Assembly: GCA_030490835.1 (NCBI GenBank)
Contig: CM059972.1
Span: forward strand, 49,207,452-49,271,451
Source: Annona cherimola
Taxonomy: Eukaryota > Streptophyta > Magnoliopsida > Magnoliales > Annonaceae
Direction of reading: 5' to 3'
Length of the DNA: 64,000 nucleotides
In this document: piece by piece, positions 45,201-56,094 of the stretch
How the letters are laid out: each line of letters opens with the position of its first letter
How positions within the stretch are numbered: the first letter of the stretch is position 1
Program-made: the position numbers and the translations under genes
Notes under the pieces: model-generated
Seen by the model: the letters and a program-made list of their open reading frames with translations, nothing else
What the model was told of the DNA's origin: nothing
Databases searched by the model: none

Positions 45201-46312
45201 AGGTCGCTGACCATCTATCCCGCCTTGAAGGACCCCAATTAGCTCATGATACGGAGCAAATTCGAGAAGTGTTTCCAGATGAGCAGTTATTCTCTCTCTC
45301 CCCAAGCAACCCACTATGGTATGCAGACTTCGTCAATTACATTGTCAGTAGAATGTTGCCTCCGGGGTTAAATTCAAACCAAAAGAAGAAATTTCCCCAC
45401 GATGTTAAATTCTATTTTTGGGATGATCCATATCTATTTAAACAATGCCCAGATCAGTTGTTTCGGAGATGTATTCCAGAGTGTGAACAGGAAGCACTAC
45501 TGCAAAGCTGCCATTCATCTCCGTATGGGGGCCACTTTCTAGGAGACAAAACTGCAGTGAAAATACTGCAATCGGGATTCTACTGGCCATCTTTATTTAA
45601 AGACGCCCATTTTTATGTCAGAAGATGTGATCTATGCCAACGGACAGGTAACATTTCCAAAAGACATGAGATGCCTCTCACTAATATTATTAAAGTAGAA
45701 ATATTTGATGTCTGGGGTATCGACTTCATGGGTCCATTTATTCCCTCCTTTGGAAACCAATACATCCTGGTTGCTGTTGATTATGTTTCCAAATGGGTAG
45801 AGGCAATTCCAACACAAGCAGGCGATGCTAAAATTCAGTTTGGAATGTTTCCATATCAACTGATTTATGGAAAAGCCTGCCATCTACCACTGGAGCTGGA
45901 ACACAATGGATATTGGGCAATAAAAAAACTAAACCTGGATATGCAACAAGCAGGGGAATGCCGATTACTGCAACTCAATGAGTTGGACGAATTTCGGATA
46001 TAAGCCTATGAAAATGCCAAGATCTATAAAGAAAAAGTGAAGAAATGGCATGATAAAAAGATTCTAACATGAAGTTTCGAGCCAGGTCAGAAAGTTTTGC
46101 TTTTCAATTCAAGATTGAAGCTATTTCTGGAAAAATTCAAATCTCGATGGTCAGGTCCATTCGTGGTGATAAAGGCGACTGAGCATGGAGCGGTGGAAAT
46201 ATGTAACGAGGCATCCAACATTAGTTTTTTCTTGAATGGGCAACGTCTTAAGCATTATATGGGAGATGATTTTCAGTGTTGCAAGGAGGTGGTGGAACTG
46301 AAAGAAAATTGA
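45201..46312 (+). pseudogene. gypsy integrase with core deleted (B)
   Basis: Opens with [13 protein letters not shown], then the zinc module ([13 protein letters not shown]... [16 protein letters not shown]) and the first core Asp in [28 protein letters not shown]. At about 45825-45837 the reading goes straight from TQAGDAK to [19 protein letters not shown]. In A the stretch between these points holds SDGG and QAEISN, so the second Asp and the Glu of the DDE triad are gone in B. The C-terminal part [20 protein letters not shown] continues to a TAA near 46003, then past a TGA to [20 protein letters not shown]. The element cannot make an active integrase. Confidence 0.9.
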
Positions 46313-47182
46313 ACAGTGAGAACGTTGAGCGGAGGACGATAAACTCAGTGCTGGATGGGAGGCAACTCATCAATCATTTTCTGTTTGATTTTTATTTGTT
46401 GTTTTTTCTTTTGTAGGGAAATTAATTGGCCTTTCCCACCGACGCCGCCAGAGGTCCGAGCTTGCTTCGGGCAGTCATCATAGCCCCAGCCCGACGACGA
46501 GGCCGATGAGGACGCGACAGAGTCCGATTCTTGAGGGAGTCCCAGTCCTTTCTTTTTGTTTTTCTTTTCTATTATTTTTACTTTTCATTGTATTTTCATT
46601 TTTAGTTCATTTTAGGGTCACACATTAAGGACAATGCATCTCTGAAGTTTGCGGGGGTGCATAATTCTCAACCATAGGTTAGTTTTGCATTTTAATTTTC
46701 ATGCTTTAGTTTATGTTGCATGCATTTTAATTCCAGCTAATGAAAGTTGTCTTTGTTTCAATTCATCTTATTGTGAAAATGTGCAAGGCTGTGATTAATT
46801 CTGATTTGAAATTGAATTCATGAAAGAATGGGCAATTTAGATTGAAACCAAGTATAAAGCAGGTTGAAATTAACATGTGAAAGAATTAAAAGGAATTTCA
46901 TAATACATTGTTCTAATTCAATAACAGGCATATCTTTCAGACCGAGATGATAAAATCTGAACCAAATATGTGCTAACCAAATACCTTAACGAGTTCAAAA
47001 ATGATATTATTTCACAGAAATTACTCAAAAATGTTCAGTACCCCTAATAAAGCATTAGAAAAAGATAAAAATGGGGTGGTTGACCTAAGCTGAGTAACCG
47101 GGACTTGGCATCGACAAATGGCAAGGTTCACGTAAAAAAGCAAACGAAAATCACAGTAAAAACACTTTGAAAAAAATGAAAA

Positions 47183-47262
47183 TTCTCCCTAGATACCCTG
47201 AAATATGGTGAGGGGAGCCCAAAAAATAGATCTCTAGATATCTTGAAATATGGTGAGGAAAA
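47183..47262 (+). repeat. duplicated post-pol motif (B copy)
   Basis: The unit at 47183-47220 has CTAGATACCCTGAAATATGG then TGAGGGGAG; the second at 47229-47262 is CTAGATATCTTGAAATATGG then TGAGGA. Confidence 0.88.
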
Positions 47263-47617
47263 TTTTTGCAATAAGTTTGGGAGGAAAAAGAATGTGCAGT
47301 TGTTAGAGATTGAATTCAGTGACTTGATACCATTTGCTGTAACCAGTATATTCAGTTTAATCCTTGGTTTGCTTGAGTTCATTGATTTCCTAATCATTTT
47401 TCTGATCGAATGACAGATTGACGTGTTGAAATATGACTTTACACTACGAAATTTTAGCATCCACATGTAACTGGGTTTGGACAGGAAAATTTATGCCTTG
47501 TTTGTATAATGAAGGATTTTTCAGGTTGAATTAATCACGACCTTATGAAATGGCTTAGTGGATTGATCAATGCATAACCGGAAGCAAAAGGAGTTGATTT
47601 TTGTTTTTCTGCATACA

Positions 47618-47662
47618 TTCATTCATTCATTCATGCATTCATTCATTCATTTATTCATTCTG
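47618..47662. repeat. (CATT)n microsatellite
   Basis: About ten CATT units with two single-base interruptions, shortly upstream of the B PPT. Confidence 0.9.
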
Positions 47663-47708
47663 TTTGCATGTGTTGCTCGAGGACTAGCAACATTTAAGTT
47701 TGGGGGTG

Positions 47709-50700
47709 TGACAACTCATATTTTTACGAGTTATCATTGTCCATTTCAGACTTAATTTGTGTGTTAGTTCGAGAGATTAGGCATAGTTTGCACTCATTTA
47801 GCTTAATTTTTACCCGCTTTGCATTTTAGGAGCATTAATTAGTTTTTAGGCAATTTTAGCATTATTTAAGCATTTTTAGTTTATTTATTTAGTTTTTTCA
47901 TCTTTTGCAGGAACGACGGGACGTACGACGGCAGAGTGGACAAGTTGAATGCCAGCTGAGGCATCCAGAGGCAGATGGATGGCGCCTAGGCGCCACCCTA
48001 CGCGCATTGACCATTTGCAGCACACACAGCTGACATGTAGGGCATTCCAGATAGTTGGCGCCTAGGCGCCACCCAGAGGCGCTCAGGCGCCACTTCTCTG
48101 TTGGAAACATGTGGAAAATAAGCCAAGTCTATGTTTTGATGATTAACAAATCAATTTGAGTAAGTTTTGGTTACTAACATGTTTTGTGAAAATGATTAAA
48201 GGATATACAAATGAAGAAATTGAAGCATGACGGGTCAAGTCAATTTCCAAGTCGACTCAAGCATCGACTTAGGCCAAGTCGATCCCCAAGTCAACTCCAG
48301 CAGCGACCTCAAAACGTCATTTTCGTCCAGCGTTGAAATTGAGGAGTCAAGCTGCCGAAGTCGCAAATGAAGTCGACTCCGCATGCGATTTGGGTGAAAT
48401 CGCTGACCAAGTCGACTCCGGCATCGACTTCAAACTTATTTTTCTGTCCAGAGTTGAAATCGGGGACGAAAGCTGCCGAAGTCGCATCCCAAGTCGACTC
48501 CGACATCGACTTCAAACTTGTTTTTCTGTCCAGAGTTGAAATCGGGGATGAGAGATGCCGAAGTAATATCCCAAGTCGACTCCGCATGCGACTTGGGTGA
48601 AGTCGCAGACCAAGTCGACTCCAGCTTCGACTTCAGACTGACAGCAAGCGTTTTGAAGAGCTAAGTCGAAAACCATGTTGACTCAATGCTCGACTTGATT
48701 AAAATTAAAGACCAAGTAGACTCAAATATTCGACTTAGAACAAATGAAGATCACAACAAGTCTAAAGCTAAGTAAAGATGCATGGATTCATCATTTCAAA
48801 TTAAGAACACACATTCGGACATCATTAGGCACTCCAAGATTCAAGTATTCAAGATTTCAAGATATAAAGCTTAAAGTTTTCAAGCTAGGATGATTATACT
48901 AAGTTCCAAGAGTTATAAATAAATGGGAGAACAATCAATATGAAGAAAATCAAGTGATCAAAGTCATCTCCGAAGATTTCAAGTTCATCAAGCAAGCACA
49001 GAAAGTGAAGTCGCTCCCGAAGTCGACTTCACCTGCGACTTGGGTCAAGTCGAGGACCAAGTCGACCTAAACTGGAACTTGAAGAAGATACGGACAGCCG
49101 AAGTCACACCCAAAGTCAACTCCATCTGCGACTTGGGCGAAGTCGCACCCGAAGTCGACTCCACCTGCGACTTGGGTCGCAACGGTCGGAAAATTTTTGA
49201 ACATTGGCGCATTAAATGCGTGCCACCTACTTCCAAACGTTCGGATTCCCTCAATATTTATAAAAGACATTTAATATGAACGTGGAAGGTAGCTGAGAAT
49301 CATTGATTGAGCATAACTCCCATTCCTAAGAGCTTTAAGTGATCAAGCCAACATCTAGAAGAAGAACCTCGCTTTCAAACTGCCAAGAGCTGCTCGTTGA
49401 ATCTTTCAGACTGCATTACAAGTTCTTCTCTGCGCCAAATCTGCCTCTACACATCAGTAATGTGTAGAAACTTTCTTTTACTTTTTCTTGTTGTATTGAA
49501 CTTGATTTAGTTTGGGTAACTAAGATCAAGTGTAAGCAAAGTAGTGTATGATTGGAGTGGAACTCGTCACCTACTTGTGCTGTGAATTTTTATGCCCCCT
49601 AGAGCTGGAATCTAGAAGAGAGCAGTGGCTCTAGTTGTATTTGTGAAATACATAGTGGAACGCAAGTCACAAGAGGTGTGAGCTTGGAAGAGTGGAGTAG
49701 GGAAGGTTGCCCGAACCACTACAAAATCTTGCTTGTTGATTTTTATTTATGCTCTCTGCACTGTATTGCTTTTCATTTGTTTCTTCATAAAGGGGACTAA
49801 ATTAATCCGGCGTAAAATTTCTATTTAAGTTGAAAATTTTTAAATACCCAATTCACCCCTCCCCTCTTGGGTAATTGCCATTAACTCGGGACCAACATTC
49901 TCTACATGAAATCCAAGTCAGAAGCCACAAATCAGGTAGTGCAGTCCAGGGAGTTGGCGCCTAGGCGCCAGTGCAGGGACAGCTACAAAAGTTAAGGAGA
50001 AGCTCCACGCAGGGACAATCCAGAGAGTTGGCGCCTAGGCGCCAGTGTGAAAATTCCTAGGGTTTCCAGAATGTGTCCAAACTGCTCAGCACATAGAGAG
50101 TTGGCGCCTAGGCGCCAATACGCATCCGTACATGAATATTCTAGTGCGTAAGCTGCGCAAATAGGACTCTATATATAGTTCCTAGGGGTTCGTGCGCAAA
50201 AAAAGGAGGAGAAGGAGCGAGGAGTATGAACTAAAGTGCAAGAGAAAGCGGAAATCCACATTAAAGCTAGGATTGAAGAAAGGATTCAAGTCCCGTTGGT
50301 GGAAATCGCCGAAAAATAGTTTTTCTTATTCTTTTCAATTTTCTCTCTGCCTTATGGATACTTTTTATATGGATGTATTGGATGTTAAGATCATGTTTTT
50401 GAACTAAACCTCCATTAGATGGATAGTTAGGATGATTTGAATTCTAAACTATATTGTTTCTTGGTTCTTAGAATATTCAGGAATGAATGTTGATTTTATG
50501 CATGATTGTGTATGATTTATCTTTGCATGTGTGGATTTAATGCTTTTTACAAGATTAGGTACCTTGTAAGATGATTTAATTGCTTGATTTATCCTTGGAA
50601 GAGGAAGATCTTTGCAGGATCCATGTGCAAGGCATAGGTTTCGACCTTTGTGTAAGGAGAGTTGTTTAACGGATAAGAATATACCGTTAAACCCTGTGTA

Positions 50701-51160
50701 GTCATTATACAAGTTATGAACTTATCGATCTCACTTTATTTAATGGCATGGGAACATAACACTTAAACAAAGTGTAATTAGCTTTATATAATGTTGGAAG
50801 ACATATATAAAGATATATGAACTTGGGCTAATAAATTCATATGCAATCAAATTAAAAAGAACCAGAGCAATATAGTTTAGATTCAAGAATTCCGATCTAT
50901 CCATCTGACATCCCTATTTAGAAAACCCGTTTAAAGTACCCAGTAGTCATGAACTTTCACTCTAATTTCTCTTTGCAATCGTTAGCTTAGTTAAATCACA
51001 AAACCAGAATTTTCCATCCATAGAACGCAGTTTAACTAATTAATAATTCCGTTAACAATTCCACGTAGGAACGATACTCTACTCACTCTTTATTACTTGA
51101 CACGGCACGTATACTTGCATAAATAGCGAGTATTTTAATTGACATATACGCAGCTCGTCA
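47709..51160 (+). repeat. 3' LTR of B, split by solo copia LTR
   Basis: LTR sequence is 47709-48098 and 49903-51160 (1.65 kb). It starts TGACAACTCATATTTTTACG. The palindromes are almost all perfect here: 47980-47995, 48056-48071 (paired with 48076-48092), 49955-49970, 50029-50044 and 50102-50117. The TATA box is near 50169-50180. Confidence 0.92.
48099..49897 (+). repeat. solo copia LTR (C1 family, 1.80 kb)
   Basis: TGTTGGAAACATG...CGGGACCAACA with TSD ttctc at 48094-48098 and 49898-49902. Removing it restores continuity with the other B LTR (CGCCACTTCTC then TACATGAAATCC, as at 39795-39815). It keeps both palindrome clusters (48236-48640, 49010-49185) and the TATA-like TATTTATAAAAG (49256-49267). 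ORFs 48309-48600 and 49040-49279 are repeat-derived. Confidence 0.95.
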
Positions 51161-54100
51161 GCTATAAAGTTTTCAGGCAATTCATTTTTATTTAAAATAA
51201 CTTGGAAAGCCATATTATACCCACTTGAGGGTATATCATAAAAACATGCTTCTTATTCTCGTCAAGAGTATATCATAAACAATGGGTTGCATTATTTTAA
51301 AACATGACACCTTTGGATAGAAGCTAGCTAGGCAACCATCCACCTTCATCGTCTCTCCCAATCCAGGGAGGCGCTATCAGCCCGAGGCCTATCTTAGCGA
51401 CTTGGCCGCACCAAAGGAGGACATTCGGTCCACTTACACCTTTAAGGTGGACCTCATGCTTTGTGCACATGATTCCTTTCATAAACATGAACTTTGACAT
51501 GCTAGCATGATTTTGCATTCATAAATCCATGATTCAGCATTTATCATAAATACTTGCAAAACAGTAAGCAATTCATTTATCATATTGGAAATATTATTTC
51601 AATGCACATTGTTACAAAGGAATGACTATCCTTAAACAACTTAAAAATAATTTAAATCAATCATTTGCTAAACCATTCAAACAGTTAGAATATCATTGAT
51701 AAACATTTGATCAAATTTGATAAAACAAAAGCATTTAGAAAATTATTTGCTTACCTCGTTACCTTAGCTTTCCGTGTCATTTTTCTCTTTGCCTTTGCCT
51801 ATACATAAAAATAGCTTTGCATTCATAACAAATTCATTTGCTTGCATTCACTTAGTTTTCCAATCCAATAATCCATCTCAAACATAACTAACTTGAATTT
51901 CAAGTCGGTACACATACATAACATTCACTTGTGTATCTTACCATCCATTCCGTATTTCATTTTAAACCCATATTTAGGGTAAATACATAATAATCATTTA
52001 TAATTCAACATGTGGGGATTTATATCTCTCATTTATCATTTTTCATCAATTTTTCATTTTTCCTACGTCGATGCTCATTTTAATCATAAAATTAACATCT
52101 TAAGCTTCATAAATTAATCTCAAAATTTGAGATAATTCAATAATCATTCATACAGAAACATACTCATGCATTTTTGTATTTTAGCAATTCCATATAAGTC
52201 ATATATCATCCATTCATACATATCCATCTACATACATTAAACTTACAACACGTATATTATGTATTTCTTAAAATTACTTAACACAGCAACTTAAATCCAA
52301 TTTCAACACGATTAAACCCATTAATTAATATATAATTTAGGATCTAATTTAGAAATTCTAATCCATTTATCATTGGGTTCCAAAACAACCATGTTAGGAC
52401 CCATTTTTCATCTTTTCAATGCTTCTTTCAATACTTAAATCTTAACAGATTTTCAAACCATAATTTTCAGTAACTAAACATGCTTTTCTTAACCCAAATT
52501 TAGGGTATTTTCACATATTCAAAATCCATAATTTATTTGCTTCCAAAACAGCAACATCTCAAGCATGTAGGGTACCCCTTTTGGCCCGTTTTGACGTGTC
52601 CATACATTTGTCCTTAAAAATCAGATTTAGGACAAATATTTCCAAGACCTTTTGGACATTCAAAGTACCCTAATCTTAGGGTATTTTACTCTCCATAACA
52701 TTCATAAATTAATCATTTACAAACAGGACCAAAATCCACATGTAAAGTACCCGTTTTGGCCCCCGTTTGGCGTTCTATACATGTACCCTAAAAAATCAGA
52801 TTTAGGTCTTTCTTCTCCAAACCACATAGTACATCTAAAGGGTCCTTAATTTAGGTTACTTTACCCTAAAATTCATCCATAAACTATTTAATCTCCTCTT
52901 TGCATCATATTTAACATAAAAATAGAAAAATCGGGTAATACGTGAAACCCTAAGTTCCCCTTTTGCTAAAATCATTAACAAATGACCAAATCAACATATG
53001 TAATCCAAAATAACATGAATCATATCCTAATAATCATCCTTAAACCAAACAGAAACTTGGTTTAGGGTTTTAAGAAATTTCAAGATAGATTTCATCTCAA
53101 AAATCAACCCTAACGTCTCATTTAACCCTCTTGAACTCTTGATTTCATTTATACCGTTTAAAAATCATTCAATACCCTCATCAAGACATCATAACTCATT
53201 ATTTAAGAGTTCATTATGAATCATTTTCATGACTCATAATTTGAGGGAAGAGATCTTGATTTAAATGATTCAAAACTTAAGTTTCACTTACTTGAATTGA
53301 ATCCAACTTGAATTCAATCTTCCTAGCTTGGTTCCTCTTCTCTTTCTTCCCTTTTTCTCTTCTCTTTTTCTCCTCTTTTCTCTTTCTTTCCTTGCGTGGT
53401 TTGGATGTCCAAAGCTTGCTCCTCACTTAGAATTTTTTTGAGAGTTTCTTCTCCCCTTTGGCAAATGGACGTCCTCATGTGCTACCCCTTGCTTTTATAA
53501 TTTTTTTACCAGCTCGTGGGACCCACTTTGCCACATGTCTTGAGGGTATTTATTTATAACTTATCCCTTGTTGAAAAGGAAATTTTATATCTAAGTAAAA
53601 TACACATTTTTTGTTTAACAAAAATCATCAAAATCCATTCAAATCAATGGACCCAAGCTGTCCACTAGGTGACGCCCCTTGTAGCAGCTGCTTTTTGACA
53701 TTTTGTGCCAATTTTTCCACACATTTAAATGTCCCATTACTTACCCTAGGTGCTAAGCTACTTAGATATATATTTTGGAATTTTTAAAAATCCAAAAACC
53801 ATGCCTTATCTCCCTTGGACGTCCCCTTTGGATGACACCAAGGCTAAGCTCTATTTAGCTATACATTAGGCAATTAAATCCATGCATTTATGCCCTCAAT
53901 TTTTGATGGATTTGAGCCTTAAATAATTCCAAAAAATTCAGCTCCATTCACCTCCATTTGACAACTCTCATGGGCATTAAACCAAGTCTTTAAATCAATT
54001 GCTTTTTAATAAATGCTATGGTGCTTTTAGGTGCACAAAGTCAATGCTACTCATCTTTTTCTGATTAAGCATATTCTCATGGTAATTATCTTAATTCAAT

Positions 54101-54647
54101 CCTTTCATAACATAGATTTCATACTTTTATTCAATCATTTCAAGTTTCGTCTCAAACCGACTTTTCTATGTCAAGTTATGATCCTTTGAAAATAACCTTA
54201 GAGTGTGATATTGAAAATGAATAATTATCATCTTAATCCCATCACATTTGCCTTAATCCAATCGACACATAAGGTTGAGCCCAAATTCATGAGCTTATCT
54301 TTCAAATTTCATCTCAATCCGCCTTATAGGCGTCAAGTTATGAATTTTCTACATTTTCCAACATAATTTCATAATTTTCATTTTGATTTTCATTAATTAA
54401 ATCATGAAAATTAAAATAATAAATATTCATGCCTCATTAGCATTTTATAATCTTCATTAATCCCCTTTAGTCATATTGACTCACATTGCGCTATGGTGAT
54501 TAATCTTAATCACCATTCTTAATCACAACCCTAATTGCAAAATTCATCAATTCATAAAAATTATCCATAAATCAATCAATTCACACATCAATCATAATTA
54601 CATCTTAAATACACTTATATGAGTCCTACTTGGGTCTGGGAATTACA

Positions 54648-54661
54648 ATCCTCCTCCCCTT
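54648..54661 (-). promoter_or_regulatory. polypurine tract of J
   Basis: Sense AAGGGGAGGAGGAT ends where the LTR TGTAATTCCC starts. Confidence 0.8.
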
Positions 54662-54686
54662 AAAATAGGTTTCATCCCGAAACCGT

Positions 54687-56094
54687 CTACTTTTGAAATA
54701 ACTAGGGATCCTTTCTTCCTGCTTCTTCCTTCAGTTCCCAAGTAGTCTCGCTTTCGGAATACCTATTCCATTGAACTTTAACATATTCAATCTCTCTATT
54801 CTAAAGCTTTTGCACTTTATGATCCAAGATCTTAAGAGGTCTTTCCTCATAATTCAAATGGTCTTGAATTGGTAAATTCTCTGCTATTAGCACATGTGTT
54901 CGATCTGGAACATATTTCCTTAACATTGAAATGTGAAAAACATTATGTACTAGAGCTAGGGCTGGAGGTAATGTTATTCTATAAGCTAACTACCCAATTT
55001 TCTCCAACACTTCAAATGGCCCAATAAACTTGGGATTTAACTTGCCTCTCTTCCCAAATCTTGTAACTCCTTTGAATGACGTGACCTTAATAAAAACCAT
55101 GTTCGCCAACTTGGATATTTAAATCCCTTCTCTTGCAGTCTGTGTAACTTTTTTGCCGACTTTGGACTGTGAGTATACAGTGATGAATAACCTGTGCTTT
55201 GTTTGACATTCGTTGAGACAAGTCTAGGGCTAACTTTTTATCTCCAACTTCATCCCAGTTTAGTGGTGTTCGACATCGTCGTCCATATAATGCTTCAAAC
55301 GGAGCCATCTAAATACTAGCTTGATAAATGTTGCAGTCACAAACTTTGGTATCGACACATATTCATCTCATGATCTTCCGAATTCCAATGTACACATACG
55401 GAGCATATCCTCGATAATTTAGTTTACCCGCTCCGTCTGTCCGTCAGTCTAAAGGATAAAATCTTGTGCTAAACTTTAGTTGGGTGCTTAGGGTTTCGTG
55501 TATACTCTTCCAGAATCGAGACATGAACGTTGCATCCCGATCGGATACTATTGACTTAGGCACTCCGTGGAGTCATACAATATCCTTGTAATATACTTTG
55601 GCTAATCTTTCAGCTGTAAAAGTCCTCTTTATGAGTATAAAATGAGCAACCTTGGATAATCGATCAACTATCACCCATATAGAGTCATTTCCTGCCTGTG
55701 TCCTGGGTAATCCTTCTATAAAATTCATTGTTATGTCATCCCATTTCCATTCGAGAACTTCTAAAGACTGTAGCTTTCCCAGCATCCGTTGGTGATCTGC
55801 CTTCACCCTTTGACAAGTTAAGCACCTTGCTACGTATTCAGCGACCTCTCTTTTCATGTTATTCCTCCAATATGCTTTCTTGAGATTTTGATACATCTTC
55901 GTGCTTCTCGGATGCATGGAAAATAGCAAAAAATGAGCTTGTTTGAGAATTTGTTCCTTCGATTCTCCTAAATTAGATATGCATAAGTGACCTTTGTATC
56001 GATACATACCTCGTTCATCAACAATGAATTCATTCAACCCCTTTTTCTTCAAGACTTGTGCTTGCCCATTCGTAAGAAATTCATAAAACATCAA
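54687..56094 (-). pseudogene. gypsy integrase and chromodomain (J)
   Basis: In sense order: FLTNGQAQVLKKKGLNEFIV, the HHCC zinc module (His pair in KQAHFLLFSMHPRSTK, C-L-T-C), the core with DDITMNFIEGLPRTQ (first D region), VIVDRLSKVAHF and [15 protein letters not shown] (second D), after which the Glu region is scrambled by stops. Then MAPFEALYGRRCRTPLNWDE, a GPFEVLEKIG-like segment, LPPALALVHNVFHISMLRKY and a chromodomain VKVQWNRYSESETTWELKEE, stopping at 54687. G keeps the same C-terminal wording. Pol upstream of the integrase linker is absent: the sequence changes to LTR at about 56095. Confidence 0.9.

Larger units (their letters stand above)
46313..47708 (+). other. non-coding tail of B
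   Basis: No ORF supported. It holds ACATTAAGGACAATG followed by GTTTGCGGGGGTGC (46623-46662, a PPT-like block also present in A), the duplicated motif at 47183-47262, a CATT-type microsatellite (47618-47662) and the PPT TTAAGTTTGGGGGTG (47694-47708) next to the LTR. The same order is seen in A and E. Confidence 0.75.
39441..51160 (+). mobile_element. Athila-like gypsy element B (full length)
   Basis: LTRs 39441-41060 and 47709-51160 (the latter with a solo copia LTR inside), TSD gctat at 39436-39440 and 51161-51165, tRNA-Asp PBS, Gag, Pro, RT, RNase H, INT, PPT. It belongs to a different family from A by LTR sequence but has parallel Gag-Pol wording. Many stops are present, and integrase lacks most of its core. 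No env-like ORF is seen. Confidence 0.93.
38930..54647 (-). repeat. 3' LTR of J, split by element B
   Basis: LTR sequence is 38930-39440 and 51166-54647, together 3.99 kb. On the plus strand it runs TGTGGCGCCCC...GGGAATTACA. It holds the GAGT/ACTC hairpin (39414-39427), GC-rich block (51330-51440), donor-like GAG|GTAAGC (intron base 1 at 51754), an imperfect duplication of about 176 bp (52565-52880), a pyrimidine tract on the plus strand (53330-53400), a TATA box (sense TATAAAA, 53493-53499) and the CGCCTTATAGGCG palindrome (54320-54332). No ORF is supported. Confidence 0.88.

Noticed and set aside
38930..54647. J 3' LTR as an independent solo LTR
   Set aside because: A PPT and a continuous pol C-terminus follow directly at 54648, and the 5 bp after the LTR (atcct) do not match cttac before it.
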